Positions 40,035-49,454 of a stretch of DNA of 64,000 nucleotides are shown piece by piece. Below the pieces are notes generated by a model that worked only from the letters and a program-made list of their open reading frames with translations, did not search any database and was not told the origin of the DNA. Each line of letters opens with the position of its first letter. The first letter of the stretch is position 1. This stretch comes from Vogesella sp. XCS3. GTDB lineage: Bacteria > Pseudomonadota > Gammaproteobacteria > Burkholderiales > Chromobacteriaceae. The DNA is taken from contig NZ_CP085530.1 in the NCBI RefSeq assembly GCF_020616155.1, positions 3,062,501 through 3,126,500 of the forward strand, written 5' to 3'. The position numbers and the translations under genes are program-made.

Positions 40035-41136
40035 TTACGTGCTTTTCACCGAATCCTCCCCCAATGTCGGCGGGCAGGAACTGCAGCTGATGCAGCAAAT
40101 GCGCCAGCTGGCGCAGCTCGGGTATCTGCCGGTACTGGCTTGCAGGCCTGGCACCCGCGTGGCAGCGGTGGCGCAAGAGCAGGGCTTGCAAGTGCTGCCT
40201 GTGCGTTTCCGTAACAGTGTGCATCTGCCATCTATTGCCATTCTGCGCCGCTGGATCGCCACCTACCGCCCAGGGCTGGCTGTTTGCCATAGCGGGCACG
40301 ATAGCAATAACCTGGCCATCGCCGCGCGCCTGGTACGGCACCGGCCTTTCCTGTTGCGATCGCGGACCTATCAGCCGGGCAAAGCCTCGGCATGGTCGTA
40401 TAACCAGCTGGTAGATGCCACCATGCTGCCTAGCCAGTACCTGCGTGATGCACTGCTACAGAACCCGGCGATACACGCCGACCGTTTGCACGTGGTGTAC
40501 CCCGGTATCGACTTTGAGCGTATCGACAGCGATGCCCACGCCGCGTTGCCTGCGCCAGTACAGCATTGGCTGGACGAACACCCCGGCCCGCTGATGGTGC
40601 AGGCTGCCATGCTGCGTGGCGAGAAAGGGCACCAGACGATCTTGCAAGCCATGGCCTTGTTGGTGGCACGTTGGCCGCAACTGCGCTATGTGATCGCGGG
40701 TGAAGGCCCGGAACTTGCCCGTTTACAATCTGAAATCACCCGTCTTGGGCTGACGCAGCACGTGTTGCTGGCCGGTATGGTGCAGCCTGTTGCCGCCTTG
40801 CTGGCCAGGGCGGACCTGGTGCTGATGCCATCCAGCTACGAGCCCCTGGGCATGTCGCAGATTGAAGCCCTGGGTCTGGGTATCCCGGTGCTGGCCAGCC
40901 GTACCGGCGGGATACCGGAAACCATTACCGACGGGCAAACCGGCTACTTGCTGCCACCGGGTGATGTACCAGCCTGGGCCAAGGCCATAGCCGAAGCCTT
41001 GCAACAGCCTGAGCAGATGCAGCATCTGGCACAGGCGGGTTGTCAGGACGTGCGTCACCGCTTTTCACCTCATACCAATACCGCCCGCCTGCTGGCGCTG
41101 GCCGGGTTGGCCGCTACTGCTGCGAAAGTGCCATGA
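40027..41136 (+). CDS. Glycosyltransferase family 4 protein
   Basis: A 369-residue GT-B glycosyltransferase. It has ESSPNVGGQELQLMQQMRQL (about 9-28, acceptor side), the GT4 linker VQAAMLRGEKGHQTILQA (about 191-208) and donor-site PSSYEPLGMSQIEALGLG (about 272-289) then ASRTGGIPETI. The sugar and acceptor are not deducible; position suggests LPS core or O-chain assembly. It overlaps the ligase gene by 8 bases and msbA by 4. Confidence 0.9.
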   Translation: MSSYVLFTESSPNVGGQELQLMQQMRQLAQLGYLPVLACRPGTRVAAVAQEQGLQVLPVRFRNSVHLPSIAILRRWIATYRPGLAVCHSGHDSNNLAIAARLVRHRPFLLRSRTYQPGKASAWSYNQLVDATMLPSQYLRDALLQNPAIHADRLHVVYPGIDFERIDSDAHAALPAPVQHWLDEHPGPLMVQAAMLRGEKGHQTILQAMALLVARWPQLRYVIAGEGPELARLQSEITRLGLTQHVLLAGMVQPVAALLARADLVLMPSSYEPLGMSQIEALGLGIPVLASRTGGIPETITDGQTGYLLPPGDVPAWAKAIAEALQQPEQMQHLAQAGCQDVRHRFSPHTNTARLLALAGLAATAAKVP

Positions 41137-42878
41137 ACGATTCATTCAAACACAGCTGGCAGGTGTATCGCCGGCTGCTTGCCTATATCCAGCGTTACTG
41201 GAAAGTCCTGATCCTGTCGCTGATTTCCATGACCATCGCGGCCTTGACCGAGGCAGCGTTCGCGCGCCTGCTCAAGCCGCTGATCGATGGCGGTTTTGTC
41301 AGCAAAGATCCGGATACCATCCGCTGGGTGCCGCTGGCCATCATCGGCGTATTCATGCTGCGTGGTTTGACCAGCTTTATCAACGAATACACCGCCAGCT
41401 GGCTGACAGGCCGCCTGGTGCAGACGCTGCGCGAAGAGATGTTTGCCAAACTCTTGCGCTTGCCGGTGAGTTTTTACGACGAGAGCCAGTCCGGGCGGCT
41501 GATTTCGCGTATTGCCAACGACGTGAACCAGGTAACGGAAGCCGGCTTTAACGTGATTACCGTGGCGGTAAAGGACGGTGTCACCACGCTGGGCTTGCTG
41601 GCGCTGCTGCTGTATACCGACTGGCAGCTCACGCTGATCTGCTTTGTGGTAATGCCCGCCGTAACCGCCTGCATGCATTTTGTCGGCAAACGTTTGCGTG
41701 GCTTGGCGCGCGAAAACCAGCTGCGCATGGCGCAGATGACGCAAGTGGTAAGTGAAAGCATCGATTGCCAGAAAGTGGTCAAGATTTACGGTGGCGAAAG
41801 CTATGAGATTGGCCGTTTTCACGAGGCGGCCGATGCGCTGCGCCGTAACCAGGTCAAGCAGAGCGCGGCAAGCTCGGCCAATACCGGCGTGACCCAGCTG
41901 ATGATTGCCTGTGCCTTGGCGGCTATTTTGTACTTTGCCGCTTTGCGCGCGCAGCATGGTGATTTCAGTGCGGGGGATTTCATGTCTTTCCTCACCGCCA
42001 TGATGTTGCTGTTTGCCCCGATCAAGCGCATCACCGGTATCTCGCAGGCGCTGCAGCGTGGCTTGGCCGCAGCCGAAACCATTTTCCAGTTCCTGGATGA
42101 GCCGGAAGAGAAAAATGCCGGCGCGGCCATGTTGCACAAGACGCGTGGCGAGCTGGAGATGGTGAACCTGTCGTTCAGCTACCCGGGTGTGGAGAAGCGC
42201 GCCTTGCAAGGGATCAGTCTGGCGATCCGGGCTGGCGAAACCGTTGCATTGGTGGGCTCATCCGGCTCGGGTAAAACCACACTGGCTAGCCTGGTGCCGC
42301 GTTTTTACGAACCCGATAGTGGCCAGCTGCTACTGGATGGCAAGCCGCTATCTGACTACGCGCTGCCAGCGCTGCGCCAGCAGATTGCCCTGGTGAGCCA
42401 GGACGTCGTGCTGTTCAATGATACGGTTGCGGCCAACATTGCTTACGGTGCCTTGAATCAGGTGAGTCGCGAGCAACTTGTCGAGGCGGCCCGCGCGGCC
42501 AATGCGCTGGACTTTATCGAGGCGCTACCGCAGGGATTTGATACCGAGATAGGCGAGAACGGCACCCGCCTGTCGGGTGGGCAGCGTCAGCGCTTGGCCA
42601 TTGCCAGAGCCTTGTTGAAAAACGCACCCTTGCTGATTCTGGACGAGGCGACGTCGGCACTGGACACCGAGTCCGAACGTCTGGTGCAGGCTGCATTGGA
42701 TAACCTGATGAAAAACCGCACCACGCTGGTGATTGCACACCGCCTGTCTACGGTTGAGCAGGCTGACCGTATCGTGGTGATGCATCAGGGCGAGATCGTC
42801 GAGTCGGGGACGCATCAGTCGCTACTGGCGGCGGAAGGGTTTTATGCCAGGCTGCATAGCATGCAATTTACCGAGTAG
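41133..42878 (+). CDS. msbA: Lipid A export ABC transporter
   Basis: A 581-residue half-transporter that flips core-lipid A across the inner membrane. The membrane domain (about 1-325) has six helices. The ATPase has Walker A VGSSGSGKTTLASLVPRFY (about 372-390), signature RLSGGQRQRLAIARALL (about 480-496), Walker B LLILDEATSALD and the switch His in IAHRLST. Length equals E. coli MsbA (582). The ATG at 41133 overlaps the GT4 stop (ATGA). It closes the LPS operon and is followed by a terminator. Confidence 0.95.
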   Translation: MNDSFKHSWQVYRRLLAYIQRYWKVLILSLISMTIAALTEAAFARLLKPLIDGGFVSKDPDTIRWVPLAIIGVFMLRGLTSFINEYTASWLTGRLVQTLREEMFAKLLRLPVSFYDESQSGRLISRIANDVNQVTEAGFNVITVAVKDGVTTLGLLALLLYTDWQLTLICFVVMPAVTACMHFVGKRLRGLARENQLRMAQMTQVVSESIDCQKVVKIYGGESYEIGRFHEAADALRRNQVKQSAASSANTGVTQLMIACALAAILYFAALRAQHGDFSAGDFMSFLTAMMLLFAPIKRITGISQALQRGLAAAETIFQFLDEPEEKNAGAAMLHKTRGELEMVNLSFSYPGVEKRALQGISLAIRAGETVALVGSSGSGKTTLASLVPRFYEPDSGQLLLDGKPLSDYALPALRQQIALVSQDVVLFNDTVAANIAYGALNQVSREQLVEAARAANALDFIEALPQGFDTEIGENGTRLSGGQRQRLAIARALLKNAPLLILDEATSALDTESERLVQAALDNLMKNRTTLVIAHRLSTVEQADRIVVMHQGEIVESGTHQSLLAAEGFYARLHSMQFTE

Positions 42879-42897
42879 CTTGATCGGTGATGAAGTA

Positions 42898-42926
42898 AAC
42901 CGCAGCCTGGTGCTGCGGTTTTTTAT
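42898..42926 (+). terminator. LPS operon terminator
   Basis: AACCGCAG (42898-42905) pairs with CTGCGGTT (42913-42920) around a 7-base loop, followed by a T-rich run (TTTTATT). It ends the ptsI/LPS/msbA transcript. Confidence 0.88.
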
Positions 42927-43009
42927 TGCGCATGATTATTGAATTTGCCATGTGGCTTGAATCATTTTCATCAATAGAAACAACCGCATGGCCTGATGTG
43001 AAAAATGCA

Positions 43010-43015
43010 TTGACA
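43010..43015 (+). promoter_or_regulatory. Possible -35 element upstream of the pilin pair
   Basis: A perfect TTGACA hexamer in an AT-rich stretch, 88 bases before the FimT-like start. The hexamer at the expected -10 position (CTAAGC) is poor, so an activator or different start could be involved. Confidence 0.35.
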
Positions 43016-43102
43016 TGCATAAAAGCACTTTTCTAAGCTGCCTCATTCCATTCATTCGGCATTGCAGCTGTGTTGGCGCAGCCGGTTGGACGCGGAGGTG
43101 CT

Positions 43103-43642
43103 ATGTCCAGGACACAAAACGGAATAGGCTTGCTGGAACTATTGCTGGTCATAGCGCTGCTGCTTTTGCTATGGACTTGGTCTGCTGCGCCGTATGCCCG
43201 TTTCCAGGAGCAGCAGGCACTGGATACTCAGCTATCGCGTATTGCCTCCGGCTTGATGCGGGTGCGCAGCGAGGCTATTACCCGCAATACGTCGGTGCAT
43301 ATCTGTGTCGCCAACCTGAAAGCTAACCTGGATGTGCAGGGCTGTCAGGCGGTGGCGAAAACCGCCAATGGTTACCCGCTGGCCGAGGGCGTGCTGTTTT
43401 TTGCCGATAAGGCTGGTGGCGTGGCCGGTGCGTACGATAGCAAGGAAGCGCTGGATGTCCTGACTTTGCCTCCGGGTATACAGGTAGAGCTCTCCAGCAG
43501 CGTGGATCGTTACCGTATACGGCCTAGTGGCGTGCTTTCAATTCCCGCTGGGGTCAGCTATACCGCACGCGGCAAGGGTAGTGGCTTATGTCGGCGTTTG
43601 CAGGTGGGGGCAACAGGTTTTCGCCAAGTGAGTGACTGCTGA
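43103..43642 (+). CDS. FimT/GspH-like minor pilin
   Basis: A 179-residue prepilin. A short leader ends in Gly, and the sequence QNGIG-LLELLLVIALLLLLW gives the processing site and hydrophobic helix for PilD and pilus assembly. It has a GspH-type body (ALDTQLSRIASGLMRVRSEAITRN, in two parts near 38-60) and a basic C-terminal tail ending LCRRLQVGATGFRQVSDC. FimT proteins are minor pilins; Legionella FimT has been reported to bind DNA through its basic C-terminal region during uptake. The ATG at 43103 has GGAGG upstream. The next pilin gene begins within its stop codon (TGATG). Confidence 0.87.
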   Translation: MSRTQNGIGLLELLLVIALLLLLWTWSAAPYARFQEQQALDTQLSRIASGLMRVRSEAITRNTSVHICVANLKANLDVQGCQAVAKTANGYPLAEGVLFFADKAGGVAGAYDSKEALDVLTLPPGIQVELSSSVDRYRIRPSGVLSIPAGVSYTARGKGSGLCRRLQVGATGFRQVSDC

Positions 43643-44058
43643 TGTCTAGCCGTGGTTTTACTCTGCTGGAACTGATGATGGCGTTGGCCATTGCCACCAT
43701 TCTGACCATGTTGGCCGCATGGCTGTATCGGGACGAACAAGTACGCGCTGACCGGGCGGCCGTGGCGGCACTGCTGCAGCATGATGCTGTCTTTCTGGAG
43801 GCATACTATAGCCGGCAGGGCGGTTACAAAGAAACCGCGTCTCGCTGGCCAGATTTGCCGTATACGCAGTATCCGGTGCAGGGCGCTGCGCGTTATACAA
43901 TCGGCTTTGCTGCTACGGCACGGAATACCGATAACGGTTACTTTGTCTTGCGCGCTACGGCAACAGATGTGCAGCTAGGCTATGTGGAGCTGACACAGAC
44001 CGGCATCATGAAGTACTGCGTACCCGAAGGCAGCAAGGAGCGCTGCCGCTTGGCCTAA
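43642..44058 (+). CDS. PilE/ComP-like type IV pilin
   Basis: A 138-residue prepilin with the classical start MSSRG-FTLLELMMALAIAT, so cleavage leaves an N-terminal Phe and Glu5. The body resembles the small PilE-family proteins (AYYSRQGGYKETASRWPDLP, then YTIGFAATARNTDNGYFVLRA). Two cysteines near the C-terminus (KYCVPEGSKERCRLA) probably form the D-region disulfide. It is much shorter than a major pilin with a variable loop and may be a minor pilin. In Neisseria the similar minor pilin ComP is the DUS receptor; orthology here is not shown. Confidence 0.87.
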   Translation: MSSRGFTLLELMMALAIATILTMLAAWLYRDEQVRADRAAVAALLQHDAVFLEAYYSRQGGYKETASRWPDLPYTQYPVQGAARYTIGFAATARNTDNGYFVLRATATDVQLGYVELTQTGIMKYCVPEGSKERCRLA

Positions 44059-44059
44059 C

Positions 44060-44440
44060 TCAGGCCTGGTACATAAACAGTGGTTCATAAGGCGCCAGAG
44101 CCTGCCCTTCTGCACAGATCGTGTGCCACGACCCTTGGCCAGCCAACTGCGGTGCCAGTTCACGTGCCAGCTTGCAATAAGCCGGGATATCACGCAGGTA
44201 GGCCAGCGTCTGCAGCAGCAGCATCTTGGCTTCCAGGTTATCCGGCTCATAGCGCAGCGTATGGCTTAGCACCTGCAGGGCTTCGCGGCGTTTGCCGTAA
44301 GCAAGAAAGACTTCGGCTTCGCCAATCGGGTCAATCAGTCTTTCGCGTGGCGACACATAGCGCAAAGGGGTATGGCTAAGCAGACCCATTTCCTGGCTGG
44401 TCTGCACTTTATCGGCAAGTTTTTTGACAAGGCCTAGCAT
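44060..44440 (-). CDS. FimV C-terminal-like TPR protein
   Basis: A 126-residue cytoplasmic protein with no signal peptide. Residues about 35-95 match the FimV/HubP C-terminal motif: DPIGEAEVFLAYGKRREALQ and a second TPR-like helix pair (LRYEPDNLEAKMLLLQTLA). In Pseudomonas the FimV C-terminal domain acts in polar assembly and type IV pilus function. Here it is a stand-alone protein at the end of the pilMNOPQ-aroKB transcript. It starts 84 bases after aroB and converges with the pilin gene, 1 base between the stops. Confidence 0.75.
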   Translation of the reverse strand: MLGLVKKLADKVQTSQEMGLLSHTPLRYVSPRERLIDPIGEAEVFLAYGKRREALQVLSHTLRYEPDNLEAKMLLLQTLAYLRDIPAYCKLARELAPQLAGQGSWHTICAEGQALAPYEPLFMYQA

Positions 44441-44524
44441 AGCAATCTCCTGAGCGATTGCGGCTATTGTCCGGCCTTTGTCCGATGCTGCCTATTCGTA
44501 GAAATTCGTAGTATTTATACGCAG

Positions 44525-45610
44525 CTACTTGGCGATGAAGCGGCTATGCAGTGTGGCGTGAAGTACCGTCTCCGGTAGCGTTGCGACAATGGCATGACCC
44601 AATTCGCGCATCAGCACGAAGCGGATGGCACCATCGCTCACTTTTTTGTCATGACTCATATGCTCCAGCCAGGCGCTATAGCCCAGGTTCGGGCTGATGG
44701 TAGGCAAGCCCGCCGCGAGCAGCAAGGCTTCGATGCGGCCAACTTCGCTGTCGTTCAGATAGCCCAGTTGGCGGGAGGCTTCCGCCGCCAGCATCATGCC
44801 GGCGGCTACTGCTTCACCGTGTAGCCAGGTGCCAAACCCCAAGCCGGCTTCGATAGCATGGCCAAAGGTATGACCCAGGTTCAGCAAGGCACGTACGCCG
44901 CTTTCGCGCTCGTCCTGGCTCACGATATCTGCCTTCATGGCACAGCAGCGGCGTACCGCCTCGGCCAGTACGGTTTTATCCTTGGCGCGTAGCGCAGCCA
45001 TGTGTTCTTCCAGCCAGCCGATAAAGCTGGCATCGCCCAGCAAGCTGTACTTGATCACTTCGGCCAAACCAGCAGACAGCTCACGCTCCGGCAGGGTATC
45101 CAGCAACATCATGTCGGCGATAACAGCTTTTGGCTGATAAAACGCGCCAATCATGTTCTTGCCCTGCGGGTGGTTGATGGCCGTTTTGCCACCAACTGAC
45201 GAGTCCACTTGCGAGAGCAGGGTAGTGGGTACCTGGATGAATGGCACGCCACGCTGGTAGCAAGCGGCAGCAAACCCCACCATATCGCCAATCACGCCAC
45301 CGCCCAGGGCAATCAGCGTAGTGCTACGCTCGCATTTGTTGCTCAGCAAGGCATCAAAAATCAGGTTCAGGATTTCCCAGGTTTTGAAGTCTTCGCCGTC
45401 GGGCAGGGTAACCGTGAGGATACTGACACCATGCTGTTCCAACGCTGTTTTCAGCGGCTCCAGATAGAGGGGGGCGACGGTGGTATTACTGATGATCACC
45501 GCCTTTTTCTGCTTCAGGTAGGGCAGTAGCAGTTCGGCATTACCCAGGATGTGCTGGCCGATATAAATGGGGTAGCTAGTGTCTGGCAGAGAAAGGTTGA
45601 GCGTGATCAT
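44525..45610 (-). CDS. aroB: 3-dehydroquinate synthase
   Basis: A 361-residue enzyme that cyclises DAHP to 3-dehydroquinate, the second step of the shikimate pathway, using NAD+ and a divalent metal. It has [20 protein letters not shown] (about 98-117), [25 protein letters not shown] (in part near 128-152) and [18 protein letters not shown] (about 241-258) with the metal-binding His. It starts 6 bases after aroK. The aroKB pair downstream of pilQ is conserved in many proteobacteria. Confidence 0.96.
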   Translation of the reverse strand: MITLNLSLPDTSYPIYIGQHILGNAELLLPYLKQKKAVIISNTTVAPLYLEPLKTALEQHGVSILTVTLPDGEDFKTWEILNLIFDALLSNKCERSTTLIALGGGVIGDMVGFAAACYQRGVPFIQVPTTLLSQVDSSVGGKTAINHPQGKNMIGAFYQPKAVIADMMLLDTLPERELSAGLAEVIKYSLLGDASFIGWLEEHMAALRAKDKTVLAEAVRRCCAMKADIVSQDERESGVRALLNLGHTFGHAIEAGLGFGTWLHGEAVAAGMMLAAEASRQLGYLNDSEVGRIEALLLAAGLPTISPNLGYSAWLEHMSHDKKVSDGAIRFVLMRELGHAIVATLPETVLHATLHSRFIAK

Positions 45611-45616
45611 GGCTTT

Positions 45617-46177
45617 TTAGCGGGTTTTACTTTGAAGGGTGAGCAGCCGTTGTTCCAGCCGGTGGATGAGCACGTTCACGTTCTGGTGCGAGGTGTCTAT
45701 CACGATGTCGGCGATTTCACGGTAGAGGGGGTCGCGTATGGCAAACAGCTCTTCAAGCTTGCTGCGAGGGTCCGCGGTTTGTAGCAGAGGGCGGCTCTTG
45801 TCATGCTGGGTGCGGGCCAGGATGTCATCTATCTGGGCGCGTAGATAAATCACGGTGCCATGCTTGCGCAATGCCTGGCGATTTTCCGGTGCCAGAATGG
45901 CACCACCGCCGGTCGCCAGCACGATGCCCTGCTGCTGGCACAGCTCGGCGATGGTATCGCGTTCGCGTTCGCGGAATTTCGGCTCGCCTTCGATATCAAA
46001 AATCGTGGTAATGCGCACGCCGGTACGACGCTCGATTTCATGGTCCGAGTCGTAGAAGGTTTTACCCGTGTGCCTTGCCAGTGTGCGGCCAACCGTGGTT
46101 TTGCCCGAGCCCATCAGGCCCACCAGAAAAAAATTGCCTGCCAGTTCCATGGCAGGCATTGTATCGGATGACTTCAT
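45617..46177 (-). CDS. aroK: Shikimate kinase
   Basis: A 186-residue kinase that phosphorylates shikimate. Walker A is FLVGLMGSGKTTVGRTLA (about 17-34), the shikimate-binding Asp in YDSDHEIERRTG (about 42-53), then FRERE, LATGGGAI (about 85-92) and the lid DKSRPLL (about 126-132). The start is uncertain: three in-frame ATGs lie within 10 codons and none has a strong ribosome-binding site; the most upstream one is given. It begins 15 bases after pilQ. Confidence 0.94.
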   Translation of the reverse strand: MKSSDTMPAMELAGNFFLVGLMGSGKTTVGRTLARHTGKTFYDSDHEIERRTGVRITTIFDIEGEPKFRERERDTIAELCQQQGIVLATGGGAILAPENRQALRKHGTVIYLRAQIDDILARTQHDKSRPLLQTADPRSKLEELFAIRDPLYREIADIVIDTSHQNVNVLIHRLEQRLLTLQSKTR

Positions 46178-46192
46178 AACGTGTCTGCTAGC

Positions 46193-48331
46193 TTAGCGGC
46201 TGATGAACTCATTCTCCACGATACGGGGCGTGATGAAAACCAGCAGTTCGCGGCGGTTGTTGGTATTGGAGCTGTTGCGGAACAGTGCCCCTACTACAGG
46301 CAGATCACCCAGAATGGGCACGCGGTTTTCTACGGTGTTTTGTTCCTGGATATAAATGCCACCAATCACTACGGTACCGCCATTTTCTACACGTACTTCG
46401 GTGTCGACGGTCTTGTTGTCGATGGCAGGGTTTTCACCTACTTTCAGCTTGGTGTTGGGCGTGTCTTTGGTGATATTCAGCTTCAGCACAATATCGTCTT
46501 CAGGTGTGACCTGTGGCGTGACAGACAAGCTCAGGTTGGCCTTCTTGAAGGTGGTGGACGATTTGCCATTGTCGTCTACAGTCTGGTAAGGAATCTCCGT
46601 CCCTTCCGTGATAGTGGCCTTCGTGCGGTCTGCTGTGAGAATGCGCGGGCTGGATACCACCTTGCCGCGGTCTTCTGCCTGCATGGCCGACAGTTCCAAG
46701 CCGATGATCGAGCTGGCGTTCCTGAAAATGGCGGCAATAGACGCGCCAGACAGCGACGATGGCAGGCTAACGTTCGGGTTGAAGGTCACATCACCACCAG
46801 GAATGCCGCCAAGGGGGATATTGGTGCCATTAGCTAGCGAACCGACAGAGGTATCGCCCCCGGCCCGGGTGTACTGTAGCCGTACGCCCAGGTCGCGCTG
46901 GAAGTTGTCTTTGGCCTCGACAATACGTGCCTCGATAAGCACTTGGCGTAGTGGCATATCCAGCGTCTGGATGACCTTGCGGATTTCCTCGATGACGGAA
47001 ATGCGTTCGCGGATGATGATCTTGTTGGAGCGCGGGTCAACCAGAATGGCGGCCTTGGTGCTATTGCTGGTGCTGCTGCTACCCTGTGCCGAGGTGCTGC
47101 TTTCACTGTAGAAACCGGCCAGGTCTTTTAGCGCCTCGCGGATTTCCTCTGCGGCGCGGTATTTGATCTGGAAGGTTTCGGTAATGATGGGCTCATTCGT
47201 CGTACGCTGCTTTTGCGATTCGGCAGCCTGGCGTTCTATTGCCAGCAACTCTTCACGCGGGGCGATACGTACTACGTTACCAACCTGGCGCTTTTCCAGG
47301 TTTTTCTGTGCCAGGATCAGGTCCAGCGCTTGGTCCCATGGCACATCTTTCAAGCGCAGCGTCAGGGTACCGTTGACCGAGTCACTGGTGATGATGTTCA
47401 TGCCGGTAAATTCGGCGATGACTTGCAGCAGCGAGCGGACTTCCACATTCTGGAAGTTCAGCGACAGTTTTTCCCCTTTGTAGTTGGCCTTGCCCTGCGC
47501 CAGTAGCGCGGCTTCTACTTCTTCTGCGGAGCTCTTGCGGATTTCTACTACCAGGCGCTTCTCGGTCTGGTAGGACGAGTAGGCCCAGTCGCCTTCGGAT
47601 TGCACGGCAATACGGCTGCCACTGCCCTGGTTTGTCGCATCGATACGCCGTGCTGGGGTAGCAAAGTCAGTAACATCCAGGCGGCGTTCCAGATGGCGGG
47701 GTACTTTCACCCCTGCCAGGTCGATGATGACGGATTTACCTTCCCGCTTGATATCAACAGGCGTATTGGCACTGTTCAGGTCGATCAGAATGCGTGCTTC
47801 GCCGTTGTCACCGCGTTTGAAGTCAACATTCTGTACTACGCCATTGGGTGCAATGGCGTGTGGTGCAGCGGCTACGACAGGGGGCAGGATCTCGGTCGGG
47901 GTTTCGGTGCGACTAACGGCGGCACTTTGCGTATTGGCGTTACTGGGGCCATTCAGGGTGATGAGTAGCTTGTTGTCCTGTACTGCGCTGGTGTAAGCGG
48001 TAGATTTGCTCAGGTTTAGTACCAGGCGTGCTTTGCCCTGGCCTTCTACCAGCGTGGCTGTGTTGAGCAGGCTGGCGGCAAACGGTAGCTGGTTTTTGCC
48101 TGTGAGATTGCGCGTGTCGGGAAAGTCAAAGGCGACACGTGGCGGATTCGAAATGGCAAAACTATTGGGTGCGGTCGGCAGGGCGGTATTGAATGTCAGC
48201 GACAGAACCTGCTGGTCCTGGCTGTTTTTGATCAGCTCGATAGCCGTAATGCCATTGGCCGCCCATACGGCCTGAGTGAGGCCAGCAAGCAACATGGTAC
48301 AAGCGAGATGCGTCAGGGTCATTGTTTTCAT
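46193..48331 (-). CDS. pilQ: Type IV pilus secretin
   Basis: A 712-residue outer-membrane secretin through which pili pass and, in competent bacteria, DNA enters. It has a signal peptide (about 1-24, ending AVWA-A), AMIN domains (about 25-250, e.g. AFDFPDTRNLTGK and DFKRGDNGEARILIDL), a secretin N0/STN domain (KLSLNFQNVEVRSLLQVIAE, about 285-304), N1 domain and the secretin core (VSSPRILTADRTKATITEG, VPILGDLPVVGALFR). The ATG at 48331 has AAGGA upstream; longer in-frame starts overlap pilP. It overlaps pilP by four bases. Confidence 0.96.
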   Translation of the reverse strand: MKTMTLTHLACTMLLAGLTQAVWAANGITAIELIKNSQDQQVLSLTFNTALPTAPNSFAISNPPRVAFDFPDTRNLTGKNQLPFAASLLNTATLVEGQGKARLVLNLSKSTAYTSAVQDNKLLITLNGPSNANTQSAAVSRTETPTEILPPVVAAAPHAIAPNGVVQNVDFKRGDNGEARILIDLNSANTPVDIKREGKSVIIDLAGVKVPRHLERRLDVTDFATPARRIDATNQGSGSRIAVQSEGDWAYSSYQTEKRLVVEIRKSSAEEVEAALLAQGKANYKGEKLSLNFQNVEVRSLLQVIAEFTGMNIITSDSVNGTLTLRLKDVPWDQALDLILAQKNLEKRQVGNVVRIAPREELLAIERQAAESQKQRTTNEPIITETFQIKYRAAEEIREALKDLAGFYSESSTSAQGSSSTSNSTKAAILVDPRSNKIIIRERISVIEEIRKVIQTLDMPLRQVLIEARIVEAKDNFQRDLGVRLQYTRAGGDTSVGSLANGTNIPLGGIPGGDVTFNPNVSLPSSLSGASIAAIFRNASSIIGLELSAMQAEDRGKVVSSPRILTADRTKATITEGTEIPYQTVDDNGKSSTTFKKANLSLSVTPQVTPEDDIVLKLNITKDTPNTKLKVGENPAIDNKTVDTEVRVENGGTVVIGGIYIQEQNTVENRVPILGDLPVVGALFRNSSNTNNRRELLVFITPRIVENEFISR

Positions 48332-48849
48332 GGTGTTTTTCCTTGTTCCTGAAGCAGGTAGAGGCTGTTGTCCTGTTTTACCCACTCGCCGTTCACATCC
48401 TCGACTGTTTCTTCCAGTTTGATTTCGGTTTCTGCCACGGAGCGCACGATACCGTAGTTGGGGCCGATAAAGCTGCCTACGCGGATACGGTAGATACCCC
48501 CTTCCGGGGTCTGGATCAGTCCTAGCCGTTCCGATTTCAGCAGCATGGTGCCGACCAGTTTGAGCTTGTCCAGCTCGTAATTCTCCAGTATCTCGCGCGG
48601 TCTGCCGGTATCCGGCAGGTTGCCGGCTGTATTCTTTCTCGCGACTTGCAGGCGGTTGGTTTCAAATGGAGAAACCAGGTCCTGCCCACGGTACTGGTAA
48701 GGCTTGTATGGCTCGATCTGCGGGAGCGGCTCCACCTGGCCGTGCAGGCCAGTACCAGCCTGCTGCATCCATTGCTCCAGATCGTCTTGTTCGGTAAAGC
48801 TGCAGCCTGCCAGCAGGAACAGCAGCGGAATAAGTCGCGTCATGATCAT
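48328..48849 (-). CDS. pilP: Type IV pilus lipoprotein PilP
   Basis: A 173-residue inner-membrane lipoprotein. The lipobox is LLAGC with Cys at about residue 16. It connects the PilNO complex to PilQ. The folded domain (about 75-165) has LVGTMLLKSERLGLIQTPEG and VGSFIGPNYG, typical of PilP. It overlaps pilO by four bases (ATGA) and pilQ by four. Confidence 0.95.
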   Translation of the reverse strand: MIMTRLIPLLFLLAGCSFTEQDDLEQWMQQAGTGLHGQVEPLPQIEPYKPYQYRGQDLVSPFETNRLQVARKNTAGNLPDTGRPREILENYELDKLKLVGTMLLKSERLGLIQTPEGGIYRIRVGSFIGPNYGIVRSVAETEIKLEETVEDVNGEWVKQDNSLYLLQEQGKTP

Positions 48850-49454
48850 TTCGGTGCAGAGAGTTTCTCTTCTGCCTCCAGCGCGCGATAGGTTTTAGCG
48901 GTGGCCATCATGACCAGACGGCTGGATTTGGCATCGCCCACCGGGGTGAGCGAGATGTCACTGATGGTGACAATGCGTGAAAGCTGCGACACATCGGTAA
49001 CAAATGCGGCCAACTCGTTATACGTACCGGTCAGGCGTATCTGGATGGGCAGCTCGGCCATCTGGTCGGTTTTGACTTCGCCTGCGGGGCGGAACAGTTC
49101 GAACTGTAGCCCGCGACCAATGCCCGCCTGGTTGATTTCGGTCAGCAACGAGTCCATTTCAGACTTGGTAGGTAGCTGTTTCAGTAAGGTACCAAACGAG
49201 ACTTCAATCTGTTTCAGCTGGTTTTCCAGTGCTACCAGATTACTGGCCTGGCGTTTCTTGTCGACAAAAGTCTGACGTAGCTGTTCTTCCTGCAGCCGCG
49301 CCTGTTCGATTTCATCCTGAACAGACGAGAACACCGCTAGGTAAGCGGCGCCCATAACCAGCAAGACCAGCAAGCACAGCGCAGCGAGCTGCCCGGGAAG
49401 CGGCCAGTTGGGCATGTCCTTGAAGTCAAGGTTGCGCACTTCATCTAGGGTCAT
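48846..49454 (-). CDS. pilO: Type IV pilus alignment protein PilO
   Basis: A 202-residue bitopic inner-membrane protein. A cytoplasmic tail (about 1-20), one membrane helix (ALCLLVLLVMGAAYLAVF, about 25-42), a periplasmic coiled coil (about 45-100) and a ferredoxin-like domain (about 110-195) are visible. It pairs with PilN to link PilM in the cytoplasm with PilP and PilQ. It overlaps pilN by four bases. Confidence 0.95.
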   Translation of the reverse strand: MTLDEVRNLDFKDMPNWPLPGQLAALCLLVLLVMGAAYLAVFSSVQDEIEQARLQEEQLRQTFVDKKRQASNLVALENQLKQIEVSFGTLLKQLPTKSEMDSLLTEINQAGIGRGLQFELFRPAGEVKTDQMAELPIQIRLTGTYNELAAFVTDVSQLSRIVTISDISLTPVGDAKSSRLVMMATAKTYRALEAEEKLSAPK

